Notes under the pieces: model-generated | What the model was told of the DNA's origin: nothing | Databases searched by the model: none | What the model saw: only the letters and a program-made list of their open reading frames with translations | In this document: piece by piece, positions 29,403-40,710 of the stretch | Numbering within the stretch: the first letter of the stretch is position 1 | How the letters are laid out: each line of letters starts with the position of its first letter | Translations under genes and position numbers: made by a program | Assembly (NCBI RefSeq): GCF_027889715.1 | Contig: NZ_JAPJZH010000008.1 | Span: forward strand, 62,001-126,000 | From: Allohoeflea poritis | GTDB lineage: Bacteria > Pseudomonadota > Alphaproteobacteria > Rhizobiales > Rhizobiaceae | Direction of reading: 5' to 3' | DNA length: 64,000 nucleotides

Positions 29403-30814
29403 GGATCCGTCCCGTCCGTCGCTTCCAGCTCGCTCTGCAATGCGGCCGCCCAGCTGGTGATGCTGCCTGCTCCGAGACACACGACAAAATCGTCCTTTTC
29501 GGCAAGCGCCGCGATCATCGGCGCCAGATGGTCCTGTCCCTCGAAGGTCCGGGCATCGCGGTGTCCGCCGGCCCGGATCCGTTGCACCAGCTCATGCGAC
29601 GACACACCGTCTATCGGCTCCTCGCCAGCAGCGAAGACCGGCGCTATGGCAACCGAGTCGGCCTCGTTGAAACAGGCGGCGAAATCATCGTACAGGCTTT
29701 CAAGCCGCGTATAGCGATGCGGCTGCGCCACGGCGATGACGCGCCCGGAGCATGCCTGCCGGGCGGCCGACAGAACCGCCCTGATCTCAACCGGATGGTG
29801 CGCATAGTCGTCGAAAATATCGACGCCGCGCCAGTGCCCCACATGGGTAAACCGACGCTTGACGCCGCCAAAAGCGGCAAGACCGCGCGCAATCGCCGCC
29901 TCGTCGAGCCCGAGTTCATGGGCGACCGCGATCGCGGCTGTGGCGTTCGACACATTGTACTGGCCCGGCATCGGCAGCGTAAGGTCCCTGATTTCCTTGA
30001 TCTCGCCGCTCTTGCGGTTCCTGATCGAGACGTCGAAGACCGAGCTCGGCCCTTTCATGCGCAGATTGGAGTAGCGCACATCCGCCTGCGGGTTTTCGCC
30101 ATAGGTCACAACCCTGCGGTCATCGATCCGTCCGACAAGCGCCTGCACTTCCGGGTGGTCCACGCACATCACGCCGAAGCCGTAGAAAGGCACGTTTTCG
30201 ACAAACTGGGCGAAAGCCTCCCGCACATTGTCGAAACTGCCATAATGGTCGAGATGTTCGGGATCGATATTTGTCACGACGGCAACGTCAGCGGGCAGCT
30301 TCAGGAAGGTGCCATCCGATTCATCGGCTTCCACCACCATCCATTCGCCGCCACCCATATGGGCGTTGGTGCCGTAGGCATTGATGATGCCGCCATTGAT
30401 CACCGTCGGATCGAGACCGCCGGCATCGAGCAATGTCGCCACCATCGAGGTGGTGGTGGTTTTGCCGTGCGTTCCCCCGATGGCAACCGCGTTGCGGAAA
30501 CGCATCAGCTCGGCCAGCATTTCGGCACGCCGCACGATCGGAATGCCCCGTTCGCGTGCCGCGGCAAGTTCGGGATTGTCCCTGCGGATGGCGGTCGAGA
30601 CGACAAGCACCTCCGCGTCGCCAAGGTTCTCGCCGCTGTGCCCGATGGCAACCGGAATGCCCTTGTCACGCAGCCGTTGAACATTGGCATTGTCGGAGAT
30701 GTCCGATCCCTGAACGCTGTGGCCGAGATTGCTGAGCATCTCCGCAATACCGCTCATGCCGATGCCGCCGATGCCCACAAAATGCACCAGGCCGATGTTC
30801 TGCGGCATTTTCAT
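29399..30814 (-). CDS. murC: UDP-N-acetylmuramate--L-alanine ligase MurC
   Basis: MurC adds L-Ala to UDP-MurNAc with ATP. The 471-residue protein has the N-terminal glycine loop [18 protein letters not shown], the P-loop [17 protein letters not shown], the central ATPase motifs [12 protein letters not shown] and [13 protein letters not shown], and the C-terminal [14 protein letters not shown]. It overlaps both murG (upstream) and murB (downstream) by four bases, consistent with a tightly coupled operon. Confidence 0.97.
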   Translation of the reverse strand: MKMPQNIGLVHFVGIGGIGMSGIAEMLSNLGHSVQGSDISDNANVQRLRDKGIPVAIGHSGENLGDAEVLVVSTAIRRDNPELAAARERGIPIVRRAEMLAELMRFRNAVAIGGTHGKTTTTSMVATLLDAGGLDPTVINGGIINAYGTNAHMGGGEWMVVEADESDGTFLKLPADVAVVTNIDPEHLDHYGSFDNVREAFAQFVENVPFYGFGVMCVDHPEVQALVGRIDDRRVVTYGENPQADVRYSNLRMKGPSSVFDVSIRNRKSGEIKEIRDLTLPMPGQYNVSNATAAIAVAHELGLDEAAIARGLAAFGGVKRRFTHVGHWRGVDIFDDYAHHPVEIRAVLSAARQACSGRVIAVAQPHRYTRLESLYDDFAACFNEADSVAIAPVFAAGEEPIDGVSSHELVQRIRAGGHRDARTFEGQDHLAPMIAALAEKDDFVVCLGAGSITSWAAALQSELEATDGTDP

Positions 30815-31932
30815 TCGTCTGCACCCCGCTCCTCGGATGGCTTTTTTCCTACCGCCATAAAGGCAACAAGATCGCCAAGCAAGCGCGCGGCCGCCGGTTG
30901 GCCTGCGGCTTTTGCCTTGCCCGCCATATCCGAGAGCCTGTCGGGATGCTCCATCATGGACACGAGCAGGGAGGACAGCGTATCCGCGTCGAGTTCCGAT
31001 TGCCGGATGACCTGCGCGCCGCCCTTTTCCTGCAGCGCCTTTGCGTTGGCCGCCTGGTCGTGATCCAGCGCATGGGGAAACGGCACCAGGATGGCCGGGC
31101 GGCCGATCACCGACAGTTCCGACACCGTCGATGCGCCCGACCGGCTTATCACTAGCTGCGCACGGGCGATCCGCTCGGCCATGTCATCGAAGAACGGGGA
31201 AATATCCGCATTGATGAGGTTATCCCGGTAGAAGGCCTCCACCGGTTCCCGGTCTTCCGGCCGGACCTGCTGGGTGATGCGCATCCTGTTGCGCAGGGCC
31301 TCCGGAACCGCGACGAGCGCCTCGGGCATGATTTCAGAGAAGAACCGGGCACCCTGACTGCCGCCGAACACGAGCAGGTGAAACGGCTCCTCCCCGGTAG
31401 ATGGAAGGTAAGGTGTTTCCGCCGCGCTCAAAACGTCAGGCCGCACCGGATTGCCGGTCTCGACGACCTTGTCGCCGAACGGCCCCTCACCCGCCGGCAG
31501 AAAGCCGCCGGCGATGGCCCGCACTCGCGGCGCCAGGAAGCGGTTCGCGCGACCCATGACGGCATTCTGCTCATGGATGAGTGTCGGCATGCCGGCCCGG
31601 CTCGCTGCCATGAGCGGCGGCAAGGTCGGATAACCGCCGAAGCCGACGACGGCTGACGGTCTCAGCCGCGCCATCAGCCGGCCGGATTCGCGCAGTCCCT
31701 GGAATAGCGCCCAGCCGGTGCGCGCAAGGGCGATGGGATTTTTCGACGTGATCGTCGCGGACCGGACGACATGGATTTCATCGGCGGGAAAAGATCCGGA
31801 AAACCGCTCCGCGCGCTTGTCGGTCACCAGATGGACGGCAAAGTCGCGCCTGCGCAATTCATGCGCCAGCGCCTCGGCCGGAAACAGGTGACCGCCGGTG
31901 CCGCCGGCGCACAGAAGAACAAGTGGGGCCAT
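30811..31932 (-). CDS. murG: Lipid II synthase MurG (UDP-GlcNAc transferase)
   Basis: MurG transfers GlcNAc to lipid I on the inner face of the cytoplasmic membrane, making lipid II. The 373-residue GT28 protein has the N-terminal loop [17 protein letters not shown], a second glycine loop [17 protein letters not shown] and the donor-binding region [30 protein letters not shown]. It lies 3 bases after ftsW and overlaps murC by four. Confidence 0.97.
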   Translation of the reverse strand: MAPLVLLCAGGTGGHLFPAEALAHELRRRDFAVHLVTDKRAERFSGSFPADEIHVVRSATITSKNPIALARTGWALFQGLRESGRLMARLRPSAVVGFGGYPTLPPLMAASRAGMPTLIHEQNAVMGRANRFLAPRVRAIAGGFLPAGEGPFGDKVVETGNPVRPDVLSAAETPYLPSTGEEPFHLLVFGGSQGARFFSEIMPEALVAVPEALRNRMRITQQVRPEDREPVEAFYRDNLINADISPFFDDMAERIARAQLVISRSGASTVSELSVIGRPAILVPFPHALDHDQAANAKALQEKGGAQVIRQSELDADTLSSLLVSMMEHPDRLSDMAGKAKAAGQPAAARLLGDLVAFMAVGKKPSEERGADE

Positions 31933-31935
31933 AAA

Positions 31936-33096
31936 CTATACCTGCCCGGGACTGAGCGTCGGATCGTGATAGGCGTCCTGCCGTCCGGTCGCCCGCTTCT
32001 CCGGATTGTGCCGCGTCAGCGCAAGCAGGAAACCGGCCGTTATCGATATCGCCAGCATGGATGAGCCGCCATAGGAAATCAGCGGCAGGGTCATGCCCTT
32101 TGCCGGAAGCAGCTCCAGATTGACGCCGATATGGATCATCGACTGCAGACCGATCAGCAGCGTGAGCCCGGCGATGGCGAGGCGGGTGAACTCATCGCTC
32201 TCACGGCTCGCATGGCTGAGCCCGCGCAACACGATGAAGGCAAAGACCAGCACAAGCATCAGGCAGAAAATGATTCCGAATTCCTCCGCCGCGACCGAGA
32301 AGATGAAATCGGTATGGCTGTCCGGCAGGATACGCTTGATCGTTCCTTCGCCCGGCCCCTGCCCGAACCAGTCACCGCGCACGATCGCCTCGCGTGCCGT
32401 GTCGACCTGGTGCGTGTCGCCCTCGCCGGTCAGGAACCGGTCGATGCGCCCCGCAACGTGCGGGAAAACGAAATAAGCCGAAACGAAAAGCCCGACCGCC
32501 GCGCCGGCCAGCAGGATGATCCAGAACCAGGGCATGCCGGCCATGAAGAAAAGCGTGCCCCAGGCAATCGCCACAAGGATGGTCTGGCCGAGATCGGGCT
32601 GCGCCACAAGCAGCGCTACGACGATGCCGAACAGGATGATGGCAAAGAGGTTGCCTGGAATGTCGGGCTGGCGCGAATGCTCCGAAAACAGCCAGGCGCA
32701 AATGACGATGAAGGCCGGCTTGAGGAATTCGGACGGCTGCACCGAGAAACCGGCAATGGAGAACCAGCGGCGCGATCCCTTGGCCTCGAAGCCGTAGAAC
32801 TGGGTAAACACCATCATGGCGATGGACAGCGCCAGCAACAGCAGCGCGCCGCGCCTGACCTGCCTCGGCGACAAGAAGGACAGGCCGATCATCACCGCCA
32901 GGGCCGGAAAGATGAACAGCGCGTGCCGCTTGATGAAGTGCAGATTGTCGATGTCCAGACGCTCGGCGACACCGGGGCTGGCGGCAAATGACAGCATGAA
33001 ACCGGTGCCGATCAGGATGACGAATATCGCCAGCAGATACCGGTCGATTGTCCAGAACCAGTCCGATATCGGTCCCCGTTCAGCGCGGCTTACCAT
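31936..33096 (-). CDS. ftsW: Septal peptidoglycan polymerase FtsW
   Basis: FtsW is the SEDS-family glycosyltransferase that polymerises lipid II at the septum together with FtsI. The 386-residue protein has about ten membrane helices. SEDS motifs include KRHALFIFPALAVMIG, GSRRWFSIAGFSVQPSEFLKPAFI, AQPDLGQTILVAIAWGTLFFMAG and KGMTLPLISYGGSSMLA. It sits between murD and murG with gaps of only 2 and 3 bases. Confidence 0.96.
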   Translation of the reverse strand: MVSRAERGPISDWFWTIDRYLLAIFVILIGTGFMLSFAASPGVAERLDIDNLHFIKRHALFIFPALAVMIGLSFLSPRQVRRGALLLLALSIAMMVFTQFYGFEAKGSRRWFSIAGFSVQPSEFLKPAFIVICAWLFSEHSRQPDIPGNLFAIILFGIVVALLVAQPDLGQTILVAIAWGTLFFMAGMPWFWIILLAGAAVGLFVSAYFVFPHVAGRIDRFLTGEGDTHQVDTAREAIVRGDWFGQGPGEGTIKRILPDSHTDFIFSVAAEEFGIIFCLMLVLVFAFIVLRGLSHASRESDEFTRLAIAGLTLLIGLQSMIHIGVNLELLPAKGMTLPLISYGGSSMLAISITAGFLLALTRHNPEKRATGRQDAYHDPTLSPGQV

Positions 33097-33098
33097 CT

Positions 33099-34505
33099 TC
33101 AGGCCTCCTTCGGGTCCACGAGCATGGTGACATCCGGCAGTTGCGCGACGCTGTCGACAAAGGCGTTACCGCGGATTTCGAAATTCTTGTACTGATCGAA
33201 GCTGGCGCAGGCCGGCGACAGCAGCACGACGGGTTCCTCGTCGCTGTCCTCCGCGGCATCGGCCGCCGCCCGGGCGACGGCGCGGTCCAGCGTCTCTGTA
33301 ATCTCATAGGCGACATCGTCGCCCAGTGTGGCAGCGAATTGTGGCGCCGCCTCGCCGATCAGATAGGCTTTCGCGATGTGCGAATACCAGCTCGAAAGCG
33401 AGCGGATACCGCCATCCTTGGGCAGCCCCCCGGCAATCCAGTAGATGCGCTTGAAGCTCGACAGGGCCGGTGCTGCTGCGTCGGCGTTCGTCGCCTTGGA
33501 ATCATTGACGAACAGCACCCGGCCATGGCGCGCGACCGGCTGCATCCGGTGCGCAAGGCCGGCAAAACTCGCCAGCCCGGACAGGATTTCCTCTTCCGAC
33601 AGGCCGACGGCAATGCAGGCAGCGATCGCGGCCGCCGCGTTCTGCGCATTGTGCGCGCCGCGCAGCGTTGCGATCCCGGCCAGATCGGCAACGATGTGCG
33701 CGGTCCCGCCGGATGCGCGCATGATCTTCGATCCTTCGGCATAATAGCCGTCAGCCAGCACGTTTCGCTTGGAAATGCGGATCACACGGGTGGACGCCCG
33801 CTCCAGGCGGTCCGCAATCAGGGTACACCACTGATCGTCGGTTCCGACAATCGCCACGTCACTTCCGGCGACCAGACGCTCCTTGACCTCGGCATAGTGC
33901 TGCATCGTTCCGTGCCGGTCGAGATGATCCGGCGAAAGATTCAGGAGCAAGCCGGCCGACGGATTGATCGAAGGCGAAAGATCGACCTGATAGGACGAGC
34001 ATTCGACAACGAAGAACCGGCCCGCCCTTGGCGGCTCCAGAGTCATGATCGCGGTGCCGATATTGCCGCCCATCTGCGTGTCGCGGCCGGCTTCCTCCAA
34101 TATGTGGGCGACCAGCGCCGTCGTGGTCGACTTGCCGTTGGTGCCGGTGATGGCGATGAACGGGCAATCCGGTGCCTGCTTGCGCCGCTCGCGGACAAAC
34201 AGCTCGATATCGCCGATGATCTCCACGCCGGCGCCGCGCGCCAGATCGACGCTCCAATGCGGCTTCGGATGCGTCAGCGGAACGCCGGGCGCCAGCACCA
34301 GTGCCGCCTTGCCGGACCAGTCGATGGTCCGCAGGTCGCCGACGGGAATCCCGGCTTCTGACGCTTCGGCGACACGGTCGGGATTGTCGTCCCAGGCAAT
34401 GACGGAGCATTCACCGGCGATGAGGGCCAGCGCCGTGGCGATGCCGGACCCGCCCAGCCCGAAGAGGGCGACGTCTTTCCCCGCAAAAGCTGTCGCCGCG
34501 ATCAT
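33099..34505 (-). CDS. murD: UDP-N-acetylmuramoylalanine--D-glutamate ligase MurD
   Basis: MurD adds D-Glu to UDP-MurNAc-L-Ala. The 468-residue protein has the N-terminal Rossmann motif [17 protein letters not shown], the ATP loop [39 protein letters not shown], and the C-terminal [15 protein letters not shown]. The order and length are normal. It is 4 bases after mraY. Confidence 0.97.
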   Translation of the reverse strand: MIAATAFAGKDVALFGLGGSGIATALALIAGECSVIAWDDNPDRVAEASEAGIPVGDLRTIDWSGKAALVLAPGVPLTHPKPHWSVDLARGAGVEIIGDIELFVRERRKQAPDCPFIAITGTNGKSTTTALVAHILEEAGRDTQMGGNIGTAIMTLEPPRAGRFFVVECSSYQVDLSPSINPSAGLLLNLSPDHLDRHGTMQHYAEVKERLVAGSDVAIVGTDDQWCTLIADRLERASTRVIRISKRNVLADGYYAEGSKIMRASGGTAHIVADLAGIATLRGAHNAQNAAAAIAACIAVGLSEEEILSGLASFAGLAHRMQPVARHGRVLFVNDSKATNADAAAPALSSFKRIYWIAGGLPKDGGIRSLSSWYSHIAKAYLIGEAAPQFAATLGDDVAYEITETLDRAVARAAADAAEDSDEEPVVLLSPACASFDQYKNFEIRGNAFVDSVAQLPDVTMLVDPKEA

Positions 34506-34509
34506 TGCT

Positions 34510-35613
34510 TCACCGCAGTTTGAGTGTCGCGAGACCGAGCATCGCGAGACCGACGGCGATGATCCAGAACCGGATCACCACCTGGCTTTCGGTCCAGCCC
34601 AGCCGCTCGAAATGGTGGTGGATCGGTGCCATGAGGAAAACCCGCTTGCCGGTGAGCTTGAACGACGCCACCTGGATGATGACCGACAATGCTTCGGCGA
34701 CGAACAGGCCGCCGATAATGATCATGACAAGCTCATGCTTGGTGGCGACGGCGACAGTGCCGACGAGCCCGCCTAGCGCCAGCGATCCGGTGTCGCCCAT
34801 GAAGATGGCGGCCGGCGGCGCGTTGAACCAGAGGAAACCGAGCCCGGCACCGATCACCGCGCCCAGAACGACGGAGAGCTCTCCGGTGCCCGGCACGAAA
34901 TTGATCTGCAGATAGTTTGCGAACAGCGCGTTGCCGGCCAGATAGGCAATGACGCCGAAGGAGGCTGCCGCGATCATGATCGGCACGATGGCAAGACCGT
35001 CGAGACCGTCCGTCAGGTTGACCGCATTGCCCGCGCCAACGACGACGAAGGCACCGAAGACGATATAGAACCAGCCGAGATCGACGACGAAATCCTTGAA
35101 GAAGGGGAAGGCAAGCGACGAGCCGAAACTCGCGCCATTGCCGCCGGCGGCAGCCATGGAGGCGATCATGATGGCGTAGACCGCCAGCCCGGCAATGATG
35201 AACTCCACCAGAAGGCGCATCTTGCCTGACATGCCGCGATGCGATTGCTGGGTGACTTTCAGATAGTCGTCATAGAAGCCGATCGCGCCGAAACCCAGCG
35301 CGACGAGCAGGGTCGTGACAATATAGATATTGGACAAATCCGCCCAAAGGACAGAACTGACGATGATGCCCGTCAGGATCATCAATCCGCCCATGGTGGG
35401 CGTGCCGGCCTTCTTGAAGTGGGTCTGCGGTCCGTCGGCCCGAATCGGTTGTCCGCGCCCCTGGCGGACGGAAAGCGAGGCGATGATTCGCGGTCCGAAA
35501 AGAAAGACGATGAAAGCGGAGGTCAGTGTGGCGGCGCCCGTTCGAAACGTTATGTATCTGAAAAGATTGAAGATCTGAAATTGATCGGATAGTTCGACGA
35601 GCCAGATGAGCAT
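34510..35613 (-). CDS. mraY: Phospho-MurNAc-pentapeptide transferase MraY
   Basis: MraY makes lipid I by transferring phospho-MurNAc-pentapeptide to undecaprenyl phosphate. The 367-residue protein has about ten membrane helices, the opening [15 protein letters not shown], the substrate motifs [10 protein letters not shown] and GFYDDYLKV (Asp pair), [13 protein letters not shown] and the His-rich loop [18 protein letters not shown]. Its start overlaps the last base of the murE-murF fusion gene. Confidence 0.97.
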   Translation of the reverse strand: MLIWLVELSDQFQIFNLFRYITFRTGAATLTSAFIVFLFGPRIIASLSVRQGRGQPIRADGPQTHFKKAGTPTMGGLMILTGIIVSSVLWADLSNIYIVTTLLVALGFGAIGFYDDYLKVTQQSHRGMSGKMRLLVEFIIAGLAVYAIMIASMAAAGGNGASFGSSLAFPFFKDFVVDLGWFYIVFGAFVVVGAGNAVNLTDGLDGLAIVPIMIAAASFGVIAYLAGNALFANYLQINFVPGTGELSVVLGAVIGAGLGFLWFNAPPAAIFMGDTGSLALGGLVGTVAVATKHELVMIIIGGLFVAEALSVIIQVASFKLTGKRVFLMAPIHHHFERLGWTESQVVIRFWIIAVGLAMLGLATLKLR

Positions 35614-38522
35614 TAGGCGGTTACCCCCTCACGCGATTTTTGTCCCGCTCCGCTGTCGGATACCGCCGGAAACTTGTCAACCAAGGCCGAAACGAGCCTG
35701 GAAAATCCGATTCCGTTGGATGATTTGATCAGCACAACGTCCCCGGACCTGACCGTTTCCAGCAGAGCCGGCTCCAGCGCCTCGACGGTTTCATAGTGCC
35801 GGCAGGCAATGGCGTCGCCGACGGTATCGGCAAGGGCCTTCATCTCCGGACCTCCGAGCAGCAGCAGATCGATGCCTGCTTCCACGATCGGTGTGCGCAA
35901 TTCCGCATGCAGCTTCTTGGAGGAATTTCCAAGTTCCAGCATATCGCCGAGCACCGCAATGCGCCGCCCGCCTTCTGCCAACGGGGTGTCGCGCAGCAAG
36001 GCTATGCCCGCGCGCATGGACGCGGGATTGGCGTTGTAGCTGTCGTCGATCACGGTGAGCGTTCCACGGCCGGCATCGAGCACATGGCGCGCACCGCGCC
36101 CCTTGGCCGGCGACAGATCGGCAAAGGATTTGACCACTGTCCGAAGGTCCGCGCCCGCGAGCTTTGCGGCGCCGGCTACCGCCAGCGCGTTTTGCACGAC
36201 GTGATGGCCGGGCACACCGACGGAAACCGCCACGGTCTCGCCCAATATCTTGAACTCGGCCGACGACCCGTTCTCCAGCGGCTCCCAGCTAACGAGTTTG
36301 ATATCGGTCTGCCGGTGCGCGCCGAATGCGTGGACATTGGCAATGTCGCAGGCAGCGGCGGCCTTTTTGAGTTGCGCGAACTTTTCGCTGTCGCGATTGA
36401 TCAGCGCATGACCGCCCAGTTCGACCCCTTCGAATATCTCCGCCTTGGCGGCGGCGATTTCCGAAATGTTCTTGAAATTCCCGAGATGAGCCGCGGCGAT
36501 CGCGGTGACGATAGCGATGTGCGGGCGCACCATCTTGACCAGCGGGCGGATTTCGCCCGCATGGTTCATGCCGATCTCGAACACGCCGAACGCCGTGTCC
36601 TTCGGCATGCGCGCCAGTGTCAGCGGCACACCCCAGTGATTGTTGAACGAGGCGACAGACGCATGCACCGACCCCTGCGCCGAAAGCACGTGCCTCAGCA
36701 TTTCCTTGGTCGTCGTTTTGCCAACGGATCCGGTCACGGCGATGATGCGCGCCTTTGTCCTGGCGCGCGCCGCGACACCGAGTCGTGCCATGGCTTCCAG
36801 CACATCATCCACCACGATCATCGGAGCCCGGACGCGGCCAAGCGCCGGCAGCCTGGATTCAGCGACAACCAGCAGCGCCGCGCCGCTGGCCACCGCCGAA
36901 CTGGCGAAATCATGACCGTCGAACCGGTCGCCCTTGATGGCGAAAAAGGCCTCTCCCGGCCCGATCGAACGGCTGTCGATGGAAATCCCGTCGATCCCCT
37001 CCGGCAGATCGCCGACGGGACGCCCCTTCATCGCATCGACCATGTCCGCGGTCGTCCACAGCCATTCCCGCGGCGCCTGTCTGGCAATCGCCTTGCGGAT
37101 TTCATCGTGATCGGAAAACGGCAGCACGGTGTCGCCAACCGTCTGGCCTTCCTCGTGCCCCTTGCCGGCAACCACCAGCGTGTCGCCCTCGGCAACCATC
37201 GCCACGGCATCGGATATGGCCTGCGCGCGGTCGCCGATCTCCAGCGCGCCGGGTGCTTCGGCGAGGATTTCGGCGCGGATGGCGGCCGGGTCCTCGCTGC
37301 GCGGATTGTCATCCGTCACGACAACCAAATCCGCAAGCCGTGTCGCGATCTCGCCCATGATCGGCCGCTTGCCACGGTCGCGGTCGCCGCCGCAGCCGAA
37401 CACCACGACCACCCGTCCGGTGGTGAATGGCCGAACCGACTGCAACACCTGCTCCAGCGCCTCGGGCTTGTGCGCATAATCCACATAGGCCGGCACGCCC
37501 TTTTGCGTGGTGCCGACAAGTTCCAGCCGTCCGGACGCGCCGTGCAGATGTTCGAGCGCCTCGATGGCCGTGCCCGCCGGCACGCCCGTGGCAATGGCCA
37601 AACCGGCGGCCACCAGCGCATTGGAAAGCTGGAAGTCACCGGCCAGCGGCAGGGTCACCTGATAGATGGCGCCGCCATGATGGATTTCGGCGATCTGCTG
37701 GCTGCGCTGGTGTTCAACGCGTTTGAGCGCCAGGAAGTCACCCTTGCGCCCGACCGTCAGGATCTCGAGCCCGCGCGCGCCGGCGCGTTCGATTACCCGC
37801 GCGGACCATGTGTCGTCCGCGAAGATGATGGCCGGAGCCCCCGGCCGCAGCAGCGCCTCGAACAGCCGCATCTTGGCTGCGAAATATTCCTCCATGCTCG
37901 CATGGTAGTCGAGATGGTCGCGCCCCAGATTGGTAAACGCCCCGGCGCTGAGGCGCACGCCATCGAGCCGATGCTGGTCGAGGCCGTGGCTGGACGCCTC
38001 CATGGAACAATGGGCGATGCCTTCATCGGCGAGTTCCGACAGGATCCGATGCAGGACCATCGGATCGGGCGTCGTCAACTGGCCGTATTGCTTGCGTGTC
38101 GGCGTCTCAACGCCGGTCGTTCCGATCATCGCGGCCTGAAGGCCCGCGCGCTCCCAGATTTGCCGGGTGAAGGATGCGACCGACGTCTTGCCCGCCGTAC
38201 CGGTCACGGCAACCATGGTCTCGGGCTGCGCGCCATAGAACCGCGCCGCGGCCTTGGCAAGAAACAGCCGTGGGTCCGCCACCCGGATGACCGGCACGCC
38301 CGGACTGCCGAACTCGGCCTGCGCCGCTGCGACCGCCGCCACGGCACCGCGCTGAACCGCATCGGCAAGGAACTGTGCGCCGTCCTGTTTCTGGCCGGCG
38401 ATGGCAACGAAGACATGGCCCGGTTGAACATTCCGGCTGTCGGCCGACAGGCCGGTAATCTCAAGTTCAGCCAGGTCTGCCGGGATTGTGGCGAGGTCTG
38501 CCGCCAGTTCATTCAGCTTCAT
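35613..38522 (-). CDS. murE/murF: Fused MurE-MurF bifunctional ligase
   Basis: A single 969-residue frame covers two ligases. MurE (about residues 1-480) adds meso-diaminopimelate; it shows [17 protein letters not shown], the ATP loop [26 protein letters not shown] and the DAP-specificity motif DDNPRSEDP. MurF (about 485-960) adds D-Ala-D-Ala; it starts [18 protein letters not shown] and shows [41 protein letters not shown] and [11 protein letters not shown]. The junction near [11 protein letters not shown] has no stop codon. Adjacent separate genes are the norm in rhizobia; natural MurE-MurF fusions are known from Bordetella. ftsI is 81 bases upstream. Confidence 0.95.
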   Translation of the reverse strand: MKLNELAADLATIPADLAELEITGLSADSRNVQPGHVFVAIAGQKQDGAQFLADAVQRGAVAAVAAAQAEFGSPGVPVIRVADPRLFLAKAAARFYGAQPETMVAVTGTAGKTSVASFTRQIWERAGLQAAMIGTTGVETPTRKQYGQLTTPDPMVLHRILSELADEGIAHCSMEASSHGLDQHRLDGVRLSAGAFTNLGRDHLDYHASMEEYFAAKMRLFEALLRPGAPAIIFADDTWSARVIERAGARGLEILTVGRKGDFLALKRVEHQRSQQIAEIHHGGAIYQVTLPLAGDFQLSNALVAAGLAIATGVPAGTAIEALEHLHGASGRLELVGTTQKGVPAYVDYAHKPEALEQVLQSVRPFTTGRVVVVFGCGGDRDRGKRPIMGEIATRLADLVVVTDDNPRSEDPAAIRAEILAEAPGALEIGDRAQAISDAVAMVAEGDTLVVAGKGHEEGQTVGDTVLPFSDHDEIRKAIARQAPREWLWTTADMVDAMKGRPVGDLPEGIDGISIDSRSIGPGEAFFAIKGDRFDGHDFASSAVASGAALLVVAESRLPALGRVRAPMIVVDDVLEAMARLGVAARARTKARIIAVTGSVGKTTTKEMLRHVLSAQGSVHASVASFNNHWGVPLTLARMPKDTAFGVFEIGMNHAGEIRPLVKMVRPHIAIVTAIAAAHLGNFKNISEIAAAKAEIFEGVELGGHALINRDSEKFAQLKKAAAACDIANVHAFGAHRQTDIKLVSWEPLENGSSAEFKILGETVAVSVGVPGHHVVQNALAVAGAAKLAGADLRTVVKSFADLSPAKGRGARHVLDAGRGTLTVIDDSYNANPASMRAGIALLRDTPLAEGGRRIAVLGDMLELGNSSKKLHAELRTPIVEAGIDLLLLGGPEMKALADTVGDAIACRHYETVEALEPALLETVRSGDVVLIKSSNGIGFSRLVSALVDKFPAVSDSGAGQKSREGVTA

Positions 38523-38603
38523 CGTTCGGTGCCAACGTTCCCTTGACTTGCGGTGCTTCAGAACACTTCGAAGCCCGTAGAATTAAACGTGCTTATGTCA
38601 GAC

Positions 38604-40343
38604 TCAATATGACACAAGCAAGGCGGCATCGCCTTCACCGAAAGACGGACGCACGCCGAGCAGCGCGGCACAGCGCCGGATGATCGCCTTGACCGTCGGC
38701 GCAGCGTTGAGGCCCGCCGTCGCCGATTTCTGACCTTCCGCCGGTTTCGGCTCGTCTATGATGACCAGAACCACGAATTGCGGGTCCTCGATCGGAAAGG
38801 CCGAGAGAAAAGCGTTGAAGCGCACGTCCGAGGAATAGCGTCCGTTGACCACCTTCTCGGCCGTGCCGGTCTTGCCGCCGACCCGGAAGCCGGGAACCTC
38901 CGCGCGCCTGCCCGAGCCTTTCTCCACGTTCAACCGCATCAGATAGCGCATCGCGGCGCTCGTTTCCGGCCTGATCACCTGGCGCGCCACCCCCTTTGCC
39001 TCCGCTTCACTGCGCGGCAGGAAGGTCGGCGGGATCAAGAGCCCGCCATTGAGCATGGCGGCGGCCGCCACCGCCGTCTGCAGTGGCGTGGTCGCGACGC
39101 CGTGGCCGAAAGAGATCGTGATCGAATTGATTTTCTTCCAGACTTTCGGCTGGCTGGGCTTGGTTACTTCCGGAAGCTCGGTCTGCATGCGGGTCAGGAG
39201 GCCGATACGGGTCAGGAAGTCCCGCTGACGCTCGATGCCGACCGCATCGGCCATTTTGGCCGTTCCGATATTCGACGAATAGATAAAGATTTCGGGGACG
39301 GTAAGCACCCGGTGCTTGCCGTGGAAATCGCTGATCGTGTGGCCGGCGATGCGGATGGGTCGTCGCGCATCGAAACTGTCCTCCATGGAGACCAGCCCCG
39401 AATCCAGCGCCATCGCCGTCGTGAAGGCCTTGAATGTCGAGCCCATTTCGTAGGTTCCGGCGGACATGCGGTTCAGCCTGTCCTTCTCAAGCGCCTGGGC
39501 CGGAAGGTTCGGGTCGTAGTCCGGCAGGGACGACATGGCCAGGACCTCGCCGGTCTTGGCATTGAGGACCACCGCGCCGGCGGCGATCGCCTGGTAGCGC
39601 TGCATGGCGGCGGCCAGCTCGTCGCGAACGATGTGCTGCACCCGCAGATCGACCGACAGCCGCACCGGCTCCAGTTGCTGCTCGATGGTCAGGCCGGCGG
39701 CGGCAAGATCGGCAAGGCCCTGCCCGTCGACATATTTCTCCATCCCGGCGATGCCCTTGTTGTCGATATTGACGTGACCGACAATGTGGGAAGCGGTGGG
39801 GCCACCGGGATAAAACCGTCTTTTTTCTGGCCGGAACCCGACGCCCGGAATGCCCAACGCCAGAATGTCGCTCTGCTGCTTGGGCGTCAGTTGCCTGCGC
39901 AGCCACTGGAACTGTGATTGCGATTTGAGCTTGCGGTACACCGTGCGGGCATCGATTTCGGGCAGGACGGTCGCCAGACGTTCGATCACCTCGTCGGGAT
40001 CGGTGATCTTGTGCGGCTGCGCATAAAGCGAGACCGTGCGGATATCCGTCGCCAGCACCTTGCCGTTGCGGTCCAGCAGATCCGGCCGCGAGGCCAGCAG
40101 CTCGTTGCCGCGCGCGATACTGGCCACCGTGGCGAGATCGCGAATGCCGTATTGGACCAGCCGCCCGGCGATGACCGCATAGACCAGGCAAACGCCGATC
40201 ATGACCAGAATAATGCGGTTACGTGTCTGGTGACCGGACGATTTTCGGGCGCCGTCGACGACAATCGCGGCGCCCGATGCGGTCTTCTGGCCCGCCTTCG
40301 GCCGTCGCAATCGCTGCTTTGTGCGTGCAAGGAAACGGGTCAT
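38604..40343 (-). CDS. ftsI: Septal peptidoglycan transpeptidase FtsI (PBP3)
   Basis: FtsI is the class B penicillin-binding protein that cross-links septal peptidoglycan. The 579-residue protein has a basic cytoplasmic N terminus, one membrane anchor (RIILVMIGVCLVYAVIAGRL, near residue 50), a pedestal domain, and the transpeptidase motifs in order: the SxxK nucleophile in YEMGSTFKAFTTAMAL, SSN in IYSSNIGTAKMADAVG, and KTG in VGGKTGTAEKVVNG. It overlaps ftsL by four bases. The last residues are DAALLVSY. Confidence 0.97.
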   Translation of the reverse strand: MTRFLARTKQRLRRPKAGQKTASGAAIVVDGARKSSGHQTRNRIILVMIGVCLVYAVIAGRLVQYGIRDLATVASIARGNELLASRPDLLDRNGKVLATDIRTVSLYAQPHKITDPDEVIERLATVLPEIDARTVYRKLKSQSQFQWLRRQLTPKQQSDILALGIPGVGFRPEKRRFYPGGPTASHIVGHVNIDNKGIAGMEKYVDGQGLADLAAAGLTIEQQLEPVRLSVDLRVQHIVRDELAAAMQRYQAIAAGAVVLNAKTGEVLAMSSLPDYDPNLPAQALEKDRLNRMSAGTYEMGSTFKAFTTAMALDSGLVSMEDSFDARRPIRIAGHTISDFHGKHRVLTVPEIFIYSSNIGTAKMADAVGIERQRDFLTRIGLLTRMQTELPEVTKPSQPKVWKKINSITISFGHGVATTPLQTAVAAAAMLNGGLLIPPTFLPRSEAEAKGVARQVIRPETSAAMRYLMRLNVEKGSGRRAEVPGFRVGGKTGTAEKVVNGRYSSDVRFNAFLSAFPIEDPQFVVLVIIDEPKPAEGQKSATAGLNAAPTVKAIIRRCAALLGVRPSFGEGDAALLVSY

Positions 40344-40705
40344 TGCGCCACCGAACCGGTCACGGTTTCGGGATCGGGCATATCGGCGATCATGTCGCGC
40401 ACCGGATCGGGCAGGTCCTGAACACGCGCCGGCAGTTCTTCCGGAAGCACCATCTGGTGCGGTTCGGTAATCTCCAGACCGAGCTCTTCGCGATGCGCGT
40501 CCACCAGTTCCTGGAGGCGTCCCGGTTGGACAAGCAGGCTCCAGTCGGCCCGCAGCAGGTCGATCGTGTCTTCCTCCAGACGAATTTCGGCCTCGAGGCG
40601 CTTGATCTCGGCAAGCTGCTCTTCCGCGCGGTATTTGACGTGAAAGGTCAGCACGGCCGCTGCCGCCATGACTCCGATGATGATGAAATCGATGGTACGC
40701 AGCAA
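40340..40705 (-). CDS. ftsL: Cell division protein FtsL
   Basis: FtsL is a small bitopic protein that joins FtsQ and FtsB in the divisome. The 121-residue protein has one membrane helix at residues 5-22 (TIDFIIIGVMAAAAVLTF) followed by a periplasmic coiled coil (RAEEQLAEIKRLEAEIRLEED). The family varies in sequence, so position between rsmH and ftsI is the main evidence. The stop overlaps the ftsI start by four bases. Confidence 0.9.
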   Translation of the reverse strand: MLRTIDFIIIGVMAAAAVLTFHVKYRAEEQLAEIKRLEAEIRLEEDTIDLLRADWSLLVQPGRLQELVDAHREELGLEITEPHQMVLPEELPARVQDLPDPVRDMIADMPDPETVTGSVAQ

Positions 40706-40710
40706 AGCGG

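Noticed and set aside
35796-38546. A 916-codon open frame on the plus strand opposite murE-murF
   Set aside because: It lies wholly opposite a gene with all family motifs, has no recognisable domain and reflects the high GC content at codon position three.
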